Source: Eurosta solidaginis (lineage: Eukaryota; Arthropoda; Insecta; Diptera; Tephritidae). From it: 64,000 nt of DNA. The translations under genes and the position numbers were made by a program. The stretch's first letter is position 1. Each line of letters opens with the position of its first letter. Positions 24,249 to 36,529 of the stretch are shown here, one piece after another. The DNA is taken from positions 172,582,645-172,646,644 of the forward strand of contig NC_090319.1 of assembly GCF_040869045.1 (NCBI RefSeq). Direction: 5' to 3'. The notes beneath the pieces were generated by a model. It searched no databases. It saw nothing but the letters and a program-made list of their open reading frames with translations, and was not told the DNA's origin.

Positions 24249-25352
24249 AACTGAGGACTTAGTCGGATTGAATAAAGGAAAGAAAAATTTATTGGAGTCG
24301 GTCAAACCGTTTTTGAATATTAGCTAAAATATTTTTCAATTGAGGTTTTTAAAAAAAAAAATTTTGCCATAAATGATCCCTGAATCAGACCGACAATTAC
24401 GGAGAAAAAATTATTTAAATCGGTATAGCCGTTTTTCAGCTTTGAACGTACTAAAGCACACAAATTCATTTATATATATGTGACCTGGCCTTGAAAAGGG
24501 GGCTTATGACTCAAAAAAAATGTTTCCACTTTTTTCTGTACTAAAAATGTAGAGAAAGAAGAGCACAAATGAAAGAAAAACAGAATTGGTTCCTTCGATG
24601 CCACTTTGGTGGCTGGTGGAGCATCCTCAGATTTTTTGATAGCATTTTTTTCGATGGCAATGGAGCCAAAATATCGGTCAGAAACTGGTTTGTGCTTTGC
24701 CTTTTGGGCATGACTGTTCATAATGCAAAAGAAAAACTACTAAGAAACTGAAGAAATGCATTGTTTATCTTTAACAGCTGTTTCTCGCAATTTCTTTTTT
24801 AACTGAGGACTTAGTCGGATTGAATAAAGGAAAGAAAAATTTATTGGAGTCGGTCAAACCGTTTTTGAATATTAGCTAAAATATTTTTCAATTGAGGTTT
24901 TTTAAAAGAAAATTTTGCCATAAATGATCGTTGAATCAGATCGACAATTACGGAGAAAAAATTATTTAAATCGGTATAGCCGTTTTTCAGCTTTGAACGT
25001 ACTAAATCACACAAATCCATTTATTATATGTGACCCGGCCTATGAAAAGGTGGCTTATAACTAAAAAAAATGTTTCCACTTTTTTCTGTACTAAAAATGT
25101 AGAGAAAGAAGAGCACAAATAAAAGAAAAACAGAATTGGTTCCTCCGATGCCACTTTGGTAGCTGGTGGAGCATCCTCAGATTTTTTTGATAGCATTTTT
25201 TTCGATGGCAATGGAGCCAAAATATCGGTCACAAACTGGTTTGTGCTTTGCCTTTTGGGCATAACTGTTCATAATGCAAAAGAAAAACTACTAAGAAACT
25301 GAAGAAATGCATTGTTTATCTTTAACAGCTGTTTCTCGCAATTTCTTTTTTG
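24249..25352. repeat. 552-bp tandem duplication inside the satellite
   Basis: The segment starting 'aactgaggacttagtcgg' at 24249 is repeated at 24801 with a period of 552 bp and few changes. Each copy contains satellite text plus most of a TIR element. Only the second copy retains the element's right terminus. Confidence 0.8.
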
Positions 25353-25385
25353 AGTCATAAGCCACCTTTTCATAGGCCGGGTCAC
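25030..25385. mobile_element. MITE-like element with long inverted ends
   Basis: About 356 bp. The left end GTGACCCGGCCTATGAAAAG is matched by its inverse at the right end (about 40 bp, a few mismatches). A second copy at 24479-24800 lacks the right terminus. Minus-strand frames of 83-86 codons inside show no motif. It lies in a TA-rich microsatellite, so the target duplication cannot be read. Superfamily unknown. Confidence 0.75.
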
Positions 25386-25998
25386 ATATATAGATTACAA
25401 CTGGGAAACAGTTATTTATTTATTTAGGTACTCTCAAAAGCGTTTTGGTCCGTTTTTGGGTATGAAGAAAAATATATGAGCGGCAGCACTGGTTGCATTG
25501 GAAAATTTAAATTTATATCATTTCTTAGCATTTTCCAAATGGAGAAATGTTGCATATGCAAAAGGGGTGTAACAGCAGTTATAAAAACAGCCAAAGTAGC
25601 TGGAATAATATCAGCCGAATAAGTTCTATTAGCTAAAATATTTATAAATTGTGGATTTTCATTTTTGTTTTGCTATAAATGAACACTTAGTCCTTTTAGG
25701 AATTATTTCACTTTTTAGCGTATACGAAATGGAGAAATGTTGCATATACAAAAGAGGTGTAACGGCAGGTAAAAAACAGCCAAAGCAGCAGGAATAATAA
25801 CAGTGAAATTAGTTCTGTTAGCTAAAATATTTATAAATTGAGGATTTTCAAATATTTGTTTGCTTAAATGAACACTTAGTCCGATTGAATATAGGAAAGA
25901 AAAAACAATTTTTTGAGCTCGATTCGAACGAATCAGATCGAAAATAACATAGGAAAAATTATTAAAATCGGTACAGCCGCTTTTCAGCTTTGAACGTA

Positions 25999-26001
25999 AT
26001 A

Positions 26002-26056
<55 letters not shown>
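25999..26056. repeat. (CA)n(TA)n microsatellite
   Basis: A run of ACAC followed by about 20 AT dinucleotides at the junction between satellite units. Confidence 0.9.
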
Positions 26057-26058
<2 letters not shown>

Positions 26059-26851
26059 TTACAACTGGGAAACAATTATTTTGGTACTCTCAAAAGCGTT
26101 TTGGTCCGTTTTTTGGTACAAAGAAAAGTATGTGAGCGGCAGCACTGGTTGTATAGGAAAAATTTAAACTTACATCACTTCTTAGCATATACGAAATGGA
26201 TAAATGTTGCATATACGAAAGGGGGGTAACAGCGGGTATAAAAACAGCCAAAGTAGCAGGAATAATAACTGTCAAATTAGTTCTAGTAGCTAAAGTATTT
26301 ATAAATTGAGGATTTTAAATTTTTTTTGCTTTAAATGAAGACTTAGTCCGATTGAATAAAGGAAAGAAAAATTTATTGGAATCGGTCAAACCGTTTTTGA
26401 GTATTAACTAAAATATTTCTCAATTGAGGTTAAAAAAAAAATTTTTTTGCCGTAAATGGTCCCTGAATCAGATCGAAAATAATGGAGAAAAAATAATTAA
26501 AATCGTTATAACCGTTTTTCAGCTTTGGACGTACTAACGCACACAAATTTATTATTATATGTATATGTATATGTAGATTACAACTGGGAAACAAACCAGA
26601 ACCAAAGCTGCTCAACACTACACTTGTAGCACTTTTGTTTTTGTTTTGCCACGAATCATAGGCACAGATTCAAATTCACACTTTGAATATAAAAAAAAAT
26701 TTCATAGCACTCCCATATGCCCTCACATATAATTTCGAATCATAGGAAAATGCTTGAATTTCTTATGAAAGTGCCAAGAAAAAGCACTCCCGTATGAAGC
26801 TCAGGCACTTTTGTATTATAAAAAAATGTACACTAACAATTTGACAACTAA

Positions 26852-27866
26852 CAAGTAAGGAAGGCTAAGTTCGGGTGTAACCGAACATTACACACTCAGC
26901 TGAGAGCTTTGGAGACAAAATAAGGGAAAATAATCATGTTGGAAAATGAACCTACGGTAACCCTGGAATGTGTTTGTATGACATGGGTATCAAATGAAAG
27001 GTGTTAATGAGTATTTTAAAAGGGAGTGGGCATTAGTTCTATACGTGGACACCTTTTAGAGATATCGCCATAAAGGTGGACCAGGGGTGACTCTAGAATG
27101 TGTTTGTACGATATGGGTATCAAATGAAAGGTGTTAATGAGTATTTTAAAAGGGAGTGGGCCTTAGTTCTATAGGTGGACGCTTCTTCGAGATATCGCCA
27201 TAAAGGTGGACCAGGGGTGATTCTATAATGTGTTTGTACGATATGGGTATCAAATGAAAGTTGTTAATGAGTATTTTAAAAGGGAGTAGCCCTAAGTTGT
27301 ATATGTGAATGCGTTTTCGAGATATCGACCAAAATGTGGACCAGGGTGACCCAGAACATCATCTGTCGGGTACCGCTAATTTATTTATTTATGTAATACC
27401 ACGAGCAGTATTCCTGCCATGATTCCAAGGGCTTTTGATTTCACCTGCAGAACTTTTTCATTTTCTTCTACTTAATATGGTAGGTGTCACACCCATTTTA
27501 CAAAGTTTTTTCTAGAGTTATGTTTTGCGTCAAAAAACCAATCCAATCACCATTTTTCATCCCTTTTTTCGTATTTTGTATAGAATTATGTCATTTTTCA
27601 TTTTTCATTTTTCATCTGAGATGAGTGCCCAGAAACCTACATACCAAATTTCATCAAGATACCTCAAAATTTAGTCAAGTTATCGTGTTAACGGACAGAC
27701 GGACGAACGGACGGACGGACGGACATGGCTCAATCGAATTTTTTTTCGATACTGATGATTTTGATATATGGAAGTCTATATCTATCTCGATTCCTTTATA
27801 CCTGTACAACCAACCGTTATCCAATCAAAGTTAATATACTCTGTGAGCTCTGCTGAACTGAGTATA
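26852..27866. mobile_element. Dispersed repeat D, short copy (3 internal units)
   Basis: Begins 'caagtaaggaaggctaagtt' and ends 'ctgaactgagtata'. Just inside the ends TACTCAGCTGAG-like text occurs in inverted order, suggesting subterminal inverted repeats. It contains three ~130-bp units (26958, 27089, 27219) starting 'gaatgtgtttgta' and a tail with repeated 'gacg'. No coding capacity. A longer copy is at 32815-34982. This looks like a non-autonomous element common in fly genomes; class unknown. Confidence 0.7.
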
Positions 27867-27899
27867 CAAAGTGATATTTTAACTGGTATAAAGTTAGTC

Positions 27900-28870
27900 G
27901 GAGTCAATATCGTCGACATGCTCTGGTTCACATAATAAGCCAATAACTTCACTCGTTAATGCTCGCCGCTTTGACCTAGGGGTTTTCCGCAAACTGTTTA
28001 TGAACGGGTCTGACGATATCAGCAATCTGTGCAGCAAATCCAAGCTACTACAAATTCTTCACTTTTGTGTGGTGAAAAGTTCCCGATAGTTTCGTGCATC
28101 TTTGTTTCTGGACTCTTGAGCTTCTTCCGAATGTTGACCAATAGGAAGAATAGCAGACACGATTATACTCTTTCCATGAAACAGAATTTTATGTACACTC
28201 ACTGGCATATTGTACCAAGCATATTCGCTGCCACATAGTGGTCAAAACCTTCAGAATTTATTTGAAACCCACATCCTATGCATGAAAGTATTGTATGAAA
28301 CCTTTTCAAAAGATTAATGTTTATGCCGGTTATGTCTGATGTTTTTTCAGGATCTCCAAAGAATCTTCTCGCAGTGTTGTTATCATTTGTGTTGCCGGTT
28401 TTTTGCTTTGGCATATCAATCAAAAGACCAACTTCTTTCCTGAATCTATTTTGGATATGTTCTTTCTTCTTTTTCATGTTTCCTTATTTTCTTCGCCACA
28501 CACGCACCAGGTCTTCATTTCCATTCGATAAGCGATGTGTAGCATACATTCCATGCATCGTATCCAAGAATGTAAAGGTGAAATTCCGAAAGCAAGGCTT
28601 TTGTCAACATTTCGCTCTGACAGGGCTCGCATATTGTTATATCTTTTGGAGAATCCCCACATATGTAGCACTTTTGCGATGATGTATATGCCGACAGAGC
28701 GTTAGGTAGGCGTTTATATGATGTATACATACATATGTATATTCCCGGATCTAGTATTGTAGACCTGAATTGAGGACATTCCATTGTTAGGTCACTGCGC
28801 TTCATATGTGAGCGAGGGTATAGAGACCTTAAGTTGGCGATTACAAAGAAAAACTCAAAATTTTGCAATG
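27900..28870 (-). pseudogene. Transib transposase relic (RAG1-like), second family
   Basis: Minus-strand pieces carry KCYICGDSPKDIT, ISPLHSWIRCMECMLHIAYR, TGNTNDNNTARRFF, ITGININLLKRF and near the end SSDPFINSLRKTP followed by LTSEVIGLL and a natural stop (about 27906). These match, in order, the same landmarks of the better preserved Transib gene at 46331-48472, but the sequence is clearly different. The part holding the SEEAQEARNK-type catalytic Glu is degraded, several frameshifts are present, and the N-terminal half is missing. Transib transposases cut and paste DNA using a RAG1-like core. No ends were found. Confidence 0.75.
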
Positions 28871-29761
28871 GTTTGTTTTTTATCTGAAACTATATGAAAT
28901 TCCCTTTAATTTGTATGTATTCGTTCAATGGAATTGGGCGGAATCAGGCAAGTTTTATTCTATTGAAAACGAAAAATTTTCTAAGCTTACAAAACTTTTA
29001 GTGGCTGTCTAAAACAAAAAAAAAAAAATTTTAAAAATGCCTACGTGGCTGAAACTTACTAATGCTGTTATAAACTACCCAAGTATGTTAAATAGAAAAG
29101 TTTGAAGTCAAAACATATATCGAAAAATCCACCACGTGGCCACAAAGTTGGTCAAAAATTTTACACTGTGAGATGATTTTTACACTTGTTTCAATTATCC
29201 AAGTTTCATAATGCTTATCATGGTGATCGTGGATCTTTTACTTTGCTGTGTATACATTTTCTTAACAGTTGGTTATTAATCTGTTGCATGTCAAAACATT
29301 TTTGAGATTGGAGAACATTGTTTTTTGGACGTTTGGCATCCTAAAAGTGAAAAAAGTTACACTGTGCGCCGGCGCGAAATCCTTTAAATTATTTTTGTCA
29401 AATGAATTGTTAAAAAGAAAAAAACGAAAGGGTGAAATAAAAAAAGCACCAGCGACCGAAAATAAAAAGTTAAAGACAGAAATAAAAAATACAATTGTAT
29501 ATAAAAACAAATAATACGCTGTTCGGTACGGACATAAAAAACAAAAAAGTGATAACAAAAAGTGTTACAATCAAAAAAATTAATTAAAACGTATGTATCC
29601 AAAAATAAATAAAACTTACTATGAAAAAAAAAATCAAATAATTTTACTACAAAAATAAATGTGCTACACAAAAAAAGTTGATAAGTGTGTATCATTAGTG
29701 TGGAAAAAAAACATTTTTTAAATTATTTTACAAAAGCAAATTAAAAAAATAAAAAACTTTT
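28871..29761. other. Non-coding interval
   Basis: AT-rich with A-runs. Open frames at 29262-29695 on both strands are low-complexity and unsupported. Nothing else recognised. Confidence 0.4.
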
Positions 29762-29791
29762 TATTTACTTACTTACTTACTTAATTGGCGC

Positions 29792-30130
29792 TTAACCGTC
29801 TAAACGGTTATGGCCGTCCAACAAGGCGCGCCAGTCGCTCCTTCGCTCCGCCAACCGGCGCCAATTGGTCACACCAAGGGAGTTTAAATCGTTTTCCACC
29901 TGGTCCTTCCAACGGAGTGGGGGCCGCCCTCTACCTCTGCTTCCATAGGCGGGTTCCGATAGAAACACTTTCCTGGCCGGAGCATCATCTTTCATTCGCA
30001 TAACATGGCCTAGCCAGCGCAGCCGCTGCGTTTTAATTCGCTGGACTATGTTGATGTCTGCGTATAGCTCGTACAGCTCATCATTAAATCTTCTTCGGTA
30101 CTCGCCATCGCCAACGCGTAGAGGTCCAAA
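29792..30130 (-). pseudogene. C-terminal region of RTE ORF2, out of frame
   Basis: Continuation of the RT protein after a frameshift near 30130: it shows YRRRFNDELYELY, RLRWLGHVMRM and GRGRPPLRWKDQVENDL, the standard C-terminal motif of RTE elements. It ends just before the AAGT tail. Confidence 0.82.
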
Positions 30131-31890
30131 ATCTTTCGAAGAACTTTTCTCTCGAACACTCCCAAAGCCGCTTCATCTGCTGTTGTCATGGTCCATGCTT
30201 CTGCCCCATATAGCAGGACGGGTACGATAAGTGACTTGTAGAGTATGATTTTCGTTCGCCGAGAGAGGACTTTACTTTTCAATTGCCTACCTAGTCCAAA
30301 GTAGCATTTATTGGCAAGATTGATTCTTCGCTGGATTTCAGTGCTGATGTTGTTGCTAATGTTGATGCTGGTTCCCAAATAAACGAAGTCTTTTACTATT
30401 TCGAAATTATGGCTGCCAACAGTAGCGTGGTTGCCAAGGCGCATATGCGCTGACTCTTTGCTCGATGACAGCAGGTACTTCGTTTTGTCCTCATTCACCA
30501 TCAAACCCATCTTTACCGCTTCTTTTTCCAGCTTGGAGTAAGCAGAACTAACAGCGCGGGTGTTTAGGCCGATGATATCAATGTCATCAGCATATGCCAG
30601 TAATTGCACGCTTTTATAGTATATTGTTCCAGTGCGGTTAAGTTCTGCAGCTAGTATAATTTTCTCCAGCATCAAATTAAAGAAATCGCACGATAGGGGG
30701 TCACCCTGTCTGAAACCTCGTTTAGTTTCGAACGGCTCGGAGAGGTCCTTCCCAATTCTGACTGAGCTGATGGTGTTGCTCAACGTCATTTTGCACAGCC
30801 GTATAAGTTTTGCGGGGAAACCAAATTCAGACATAGCGGCATATAGGCAGCTCCTTTTCGTGCTGTCGAAGGCGGCTTTAAAATCGACGAAGAGGTGATG
30901 TGTGTCGATTCTCTTTTCACGGGTTTTTTCCAAGATTTGGCGCATTGTGAAAATCTGGTCGATGGTAGATTTACCAGGTCTGAAGCCGCACTGATAAGGT
31001 CCAATCAGCCGGTTCACGGTTGGCTTCAATCTTTCGCACAATACACTTGAAAGGACCTTATATGCGATATTAAGAAGGCTGATTCCACGATAGTTGGTGC
31101 ATTTTGCAGTATCCCCCTTCTTGTGGACTGGGCAAAGAACACTTAGATTCCAACCGTCGGGCATGCTTTCGTCCGCCCATATTTTGCTAAGAAGCTGCTG
31201 CATGCGCCTTACCAACTCCTCGCCGCCGAACTTGAATAGCTCCGCAGGCAATCCATCAGCGCCCACGGCCTTGTTGTTTTTCAATGTGGTTATTGCTATT
31301 CTAACTTCGTCATAATCGGGCGGGGGGACATATATTCCATCATCATCGATTGCGGGATCGGGTTCTTCATCTCTGCGCGGTGAACTGCTGCCTCCATTTA
31401 GGAGAGCAGAGAAGTGTTCCCTCCATAATCTAAGCACTCTCTGGACATCAGTTACAAGGTCGCCGTTTTCATTCCTACAGGAGTTTGCCCCGGTCTTAAA
31501 ACCTTCCGTCTGTCGCCGTATTTTTTGGTAGAATTTTCGGGCGTTATTCCTGGTGCCTAGCAGCTCAAGCTCCTCGCACTCACGCCTTTCTGCTTCTGCT
31601 TTTTTCTTCCTGAAAAGGCGTCTCGCTTCCCTTTTCAACTCACGATAGCGTTCACAGACTCCTCTTGTCGCGCTCGCTTTTAACGTAGCCCTGTAGGCAG
31701 CGTCTTTTCTTTCGGTTGCAACGCGGCATTCTTCATCATACCAGTTGTTTTTTCGTGGCCGCCGGTAACCAATTTTTTTCCTCGGCGGCAGTATGAAGTG
31801 CTTTGGAGATATGCTCCCACTGCTCCTGTATTCCTTCAGGATGAGTTGTGCCCTCAGAGAGCAGGTGCGAGAGTCGAGTTGCGAAATCAT
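30046..31890 (-). pseudogene. Reverse transcriptase of the RTE element
   Basis: 614-codon frame. The first ~35 residues are out-of-frame overlap. True homology starts around RPRKNNWYDEEC. RT motifs: NYRGISLLNIAYKVLSSVLC, FVDFKAAFDS (334-343), RQGDPLSCDFFN (394-405), catalytic AYADDIDIIG (432-441) and VKDFVYLGTSI. The body is free of stops over about 1.7 kb, so the copy is rather young. After VFERKVLRKIL the frame shifts; the proper C-terminus continues in another frame at 29792-30130. Confidence 0.9.
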
Positions 31891-32686
31891 TGGCAGTCTG
31901 TTGTGATTGAAGCTTTTCGACGTCTAGCTTTCCTTGTGTTTTTTGTTCCTTGTTTTTAGCCGCGTTGAGGCGGGTGCGTATTTTGGCTGCAACGAGATAA
32001 TGGTCCGAATCGATGTTAGGTCCTCGGATCGTTCGCACATCTAAAACACTGGAGGCATGCCGTCCGTCTATCACAACGTGATCGATCTGATTGCGAGTAT
32101 TTCGATCAGGAGACAGCCATGTAGCTTGATGTATCTTTTTATGCATGAACCTCGTGCTTGATATGACCATGTTTCGAGCACCGGCAAAGTCAATCAGCCT
32201 CAGTCCGTTAGGAGAAGTTTCATTGTGTAGGCTGAACTTTCCGACTGTAGGGCCAAAAACACCTTCTTTGCCCACCCTGGCGTTAAAGTCGCCAAGCACG
32301 ACTTTTATATCATGACGGGGGCAGCGCTCGTATGTGCGTTCTAATCGTTCATAAAAAGTGTCTTTCACCTCACCGTCTTTCTCCTCTGTCGGCGCATGGG
32401 CGCAGATGAATGATATATTAAAAAATTTTGCTTTTATTCGAATAGCGGCGAGACGCTCGTCCACAGGCGTGAACGCCAGCACTTGGCGACAAAGTCTCTC
32501 TCCCACCACGAATCCGACGCCGAAACTGCGCTTATTCGCATGGCCACTCCAATATATGTCACAATTTTTGATCTTCTTTCTTCCTTGCTTCGTCCAACGC
32601 ATTTCTTGGATGGCGGTGATGTCAGATTTTGCTTTGACGAGGACATCAACCAGCCGGGCATATTTACATAAAAGTAATGTGTACAT
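31736..32686 (-). pseudogene. AP-type endonuclease of the RTE element
   Basis: 316-codon frame with an exonuclease-phosphatase fold signature: TAIQEMRW (metal-binding Glu), VVLGDFNARVG, NQIDHVVIDG and SDHYLVAAKI near the end. This domain nicks the target DNA to prime reverse transcription. The usual N-terminal strand before RLVDVLVKAK is missing, and the frame overlaps the RT frame by about 150 bp, where a shift of reading frame separates them. The ATG used is not the family's natural start. Confidence 0.85.
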
Positions 32687-32690
32687 ATGT

Positions 32691-32814
32691 GCATAGTATT
32701 GAACAAGAACAAAAAAAAAAAGTTAAGTATATAAAAAACAAAATACATAAAGTGAAGGAAGAAAGAAATACAATTTAAAACAAACAGTAAAATTTATTAT
32801 GTACCAAAAAAAAC
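32691..32814. other. A-rich spacer
   Basis: Short A-rich sequence between the RTE element and repeat D. No feature. Confidence 0.4.
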
Positions 32815-34982
32815 CAAGTAAGGAAGGCTAAGTTCGGGTGTAACCGGACATTACATACTCAGCTGAGAGCTTTGGAGCCAAATAAGAGAAAATCACTACG
32901 TAGGAAAATTAACTTAGGGTAAGCCTGGAATGTGTTTGTATGACATGGGTATCAAATGGAAGGTATTAAAGAGTATTTTAAAATGAAGTGGGCTATAGTT
33001 CTATAGGTGGGCGCCATTTCGGGATATCGCCATAAAGGTGGACCAGTATGGGTATCAAATGAAAGGTGTTAATGAGTATCTTAAAAGGGAGTGGGCCTTA
33101 TTTCTATAGGTGGACTCCATTTCGGGATATCGCCATAAAGGTAGATCAAGGGTGACTAGAATGCGTTTGTACGATATGCGTATCAAATGAAAGGTGTTAA
33201 TAAGTATTTTAAAAGGGAGTGAGCCACAGTTCTATAGGTGGACGCCATTTCGGGATATCGCCATAAAGGTAGACCAGGGGTGACTCTATAATGCGTTTGT
33301 ACGATATGAGTATCAAATGAAAGGTGTTAATGATTATTTTAAAAGGGAGTGGGCCTTAGTTCTATAGGTGGACGCCATTTCGGGATATCGCCATAAAGGT
33401 AGACCAGGGGTGACTCTAGAATGTGTTTGTACGATATGATTATCAAATGAAAGGTGTTAATGAGTATTTTAAAAGGGAGTGGGCCTTAGTTCTTTAGGTG
33501 GACGGCTTTTTCGAGACATCGCTATAAAGGTGGGCCAGGGGTGACTCTAGAATGTGTTTCTACGATATGGGTATCAAATGAAAGGTGTTAATTAGTATTT
33601 TAAAAGGGAGTGGGCCTTAGTTCTATAGGTGGACGCCTTTTCGATATAACGCCATAAAGGTGGACCGGGGGTGACTCTAGAATGCGTTTGTACGATATGA
33701 GTATCAAATTAAAGGTATTAATGAGGGTTTTAAAAGGGGAGTGGCCCTTAGTTGTATATGTGAAGGCGTTTTCGAGATATCGACCAAAATGTGGACCAGG
33801 GTGACCCAAAACATCATCTGTCGGGTTCCGCTAATTTATTTATATATGCAATACCACGAACAGTATTCCTGCCAAGATTCCAAGGGCTTTTGATTTCGCC
33901 CTGCAGAACTTTTTCATTTTATTCTATTTAATATAGTAGGTGTCAGACCCATTTTACGAAGTTTTTTCTAAAGTTAAATTTTACGTCAATAAACCAATCC
34001 AATTACCATGTTTCATCCCTCTTTACATATTTGGTATAGAATTATGGCATTTTTTCATTTTTCGTAATTTTCGATATCGAAAAAGTGGGCGTGGTCATGG
34101 TCGTATTTCGGCCATTTTTTATACCAAGATAAAGTGAGTTCAGATAAGTATGTGAACTAAGTTTAGTAAAGATATATAGATTTTTCCTAAGGTTATCGTG
34201 TTAACGGCCGAACGGAAGGGCAGACGGTCGACTGTGTATAAAAACTGGGCGTGGCTTCAACCGATTTCGCCCATTTTCACAGAAAACAGTTATCCTTATA
34301 GAATCTGTGCCCCTACCAAATTTCACGAGGATTGGTAAATTTTCGTTCGACTTATGGCATTAAAAGTATTCTAGACAAATTAAATAAAAAAGGGCGGAGC
34401 CACGCCCATTTTGAAATTTTCTTTTATTTTTGTTTTTTGTTGCACCATAACATTATTGGAGTTGAATGTTGACATAATTTACTTATATACTGTAAAGATA
34501 TTAAATTTTTCGTTAAAATTTGACTTTTAACAAAATTTTTTTTAAAAAGTGGGCGTGTTCGTCATCCGATTTTGCTAATTTTGATTTAGCTCACATATAG
34601 TAATAGGAGTAACGTTCGTGCTAAATTTCATCATGATATCTTCAACGACTGCCAAATTACAGCTTTACTAATTTTCTACTTTGCCCCATCGTTTCATCGC
34701 TTTATCCGTCTTTGGTAATGAATTATCCCACTTTCGATTTTTCGAAATTTTCGATATCGATCTGAGATGAATGCCCAGGAACTTACATACCAAATTTCAT
34801 CAAGATACCTCAAAATTTACTCATGCTATCGTGTTGACGGACAGACGGACGGCTCAATCAAATTTTTTTCGATACTGATGATTTTGATATATGGAAGTCT
34901 ATATCTATCTCGACTCCTTTATACCTGTACAACCAACCAATCAAAGTTAATATACTCTGTGAGCTCTGCTCAACTGAGTATA
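32815..34982. mobile_element. Dispersed repeat D, long copy (7 internal units)
   Basis: Same ends as 26852-27866. It contains about seven ~130-bp units between 32925 and 33800 (one shortened near 33043) and a longer central part absent from the short copy. It includes several 'gtgggcgtgg' and 'aaatttcatcaagata' phrases and a 'ggacagacggacgg' run near the end. Non-coding. Confidence 0.7.
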
Positions 34983-36284
34983 AAAAAAAAACTTAAAAAA
35001 AAAACGAGGAGCACACTACAACGAAGCAGAAATGACAACGAGACCAACAAAAACTACATTTGTACATTATACTTAAAGAAAATGTCTGAGTAAATACTTT
35101 CTTCACGCACAAATACACTCCCTTCGATAATAGTGCGGACTCAAATTCCACAAATGGGGATATTATACCATGCGATTCATGGATCCGGATCCTGGTTACA
35201 TAACCAATATCATAGAGCCTAAACGGCAAAAAACTCTCATTCCTTTACCCACTGGTACCAAAACGTACAGTCTCTTCCAAAATCGTTCGTCGGTTTTAGT
35301 AATAATCGCACAAACGGCAAATAAGTTTCCTAATCTTACTCCAACGGATCATTTCATTGCCCGGTTTTATATACCCTAAATGTTCGTTGCTTCATACATC
35401 TACTTAAATATGTACATAAAAATATATTCGTACATATGTACCTGCACAGTTCGGTAATATTCGCATAACGCACTTGTATACCTTTTTGCTTAAACCCAAA
35501 ACCCACCCTCAGCAAATCAAGTGCATTGGCACTGCTAATAAAAAGGTATTATGGTACACCACTGTTGTCACCCGCAAATATTTTCTAACAACATATATAT
35601 ATATATATATTATATATCTATAATATAAAAATAAGTCACTGAATTGGGTTGAGAGAAAAATTATAAAAATTGCCTAAAAAAGTCTAAAAACACCACTTTT
35701 GTAGTTAAAAATCATAAAATACATGCATCTATACTCTTTCGTTCCATATGTATTATAAAGTTATATAAAGTTCTATTTTTTTGGTATATTTGTATGTATA
35801 TGCTAATGTCTGTGCACCAAGGAGACTTAATTCTTCAATATATTTTTTATGATAATTTGTATGCTGGCCGTAAAGACAAAATAACTGAGGATAATTTTTT
35901 ATTTTTTTCATGGCAGCCCTAATTGAGTTTTTTTCACGAATTTTTCTTATTAAAATTTTTTCGAAATTTGTGTAAACTGTGCTCATTCATAGTGAATAAG
36001 TTTTATCATAATAAGAGTGTTATTTTTTAAACAATTTCAATTTAAACATTTTGCGCAAAATTTAATTTTTTTTTGCTGTCTGATTACTTTCTGAATTTTG
36101 ACGTCTGAAATTTGACATCTGAATTTTTTTCAGTCTGGAACACAGCAATGTCGAGAGAAGGCGTCATTTCCAATCGAATTATGGAATATGTATAATACAC
36201 CAAATTGGGTGAAGTCGGTACAAATAATTCTATCGAAGGGTGGCACAACGTCACTCGAAGTGCGTTTGGACACATCCTAATATA
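34983..36284. other. Non-coding interval left of the Tc1 element
   Basis: No gene recognised. A TA microsatellite lies near 35597-35630. Text around 36060-36125 ('tctgattactttctgaatttt') recurs at 38400-38460, so similar sequence flanks the Tc1 element on both sides. Confidence 0.4.
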
Positions 36285-36529
36285 CACATGTAGACAAAAG
36301 TGTTCGTCATTCAACGCATGTGCTCTTTAATAATATACCACGCCCATAACTTTATTAAAATATTATTAGTTATTACTCCTATATTGCTAATAGAAAATGC
36401 TCGCAATGTGTTTTGAATTCGAAATCAAAAGAAGACAGCCTATAAAATTTTTGTGATTGTAGCAGCATAAGTGTGACAAGAAAAAAATTTAGGTGCGTCA
36501 CCTTGAATTAATTAATAAAAATAATAGAA

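Larger units (their letters stand above)
23597..26620. repeat. Tandem satellite of ~0.5-kb units
   Basis: Units starting 'gattacaactgggaaacaa' recur near 23597, 24073, 25393, 26055 and 26575. Each runs through 'caaaagcgttttggtccg', 'tataaaaacagccaaag', 'tttataaattgagg' and 'cagctttgaacgta', then into a CA/TA microsatellite that joins the next unit. Units 1 and 4 are about 480-520 bp. Unit 2 is swollen by a TIR element and a 552-bp duplication. Short open frames inside are accidental. Confidence 0.75.
29762..32690 (-). mobile_element. RTE-type non-LTR retrotransposon, 5' truncated, nearly whole ORF2
   Basis: Minus-strand element reading endonuclease (32686-31740), reverse transcriptase (31890-30046) and C-terminal region (30130-29792), ending in a tail of (AAGT)n repeats at 29762-29781 as is usual for RTE elements. 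The upstream end lacks the very N-terminus of the endonuclease, so it is 5' truncated. Two frameshifts (about 31.74-31.89 kb and 30.13 kb) disable it. Confidence 0.88.

Noticed and set aside
24470..25262. Two related 83-86 codon minus-strand frames
   Set aside because: They lie inside a MITE-like element copied by the 552-bp duplication; similarity reflects DNA duplication, and there is no transposase motif.
23597..26620. CRISPR-like array
   Set aside because: Repeats are ~500 bp and spacers are not unique short units; this is eukaryotic satellite DNA.
29262..29695. Overlapping phenylalanine- or lysine-rich frames on both strands
   Set aside because: Product of A/T homopolymer-rich DNA; no domain.
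36084..36314. 76-codon minus-strand frame left of the Tc1 element
   Set aside because: It runs across the transposon terminus and has no motif.
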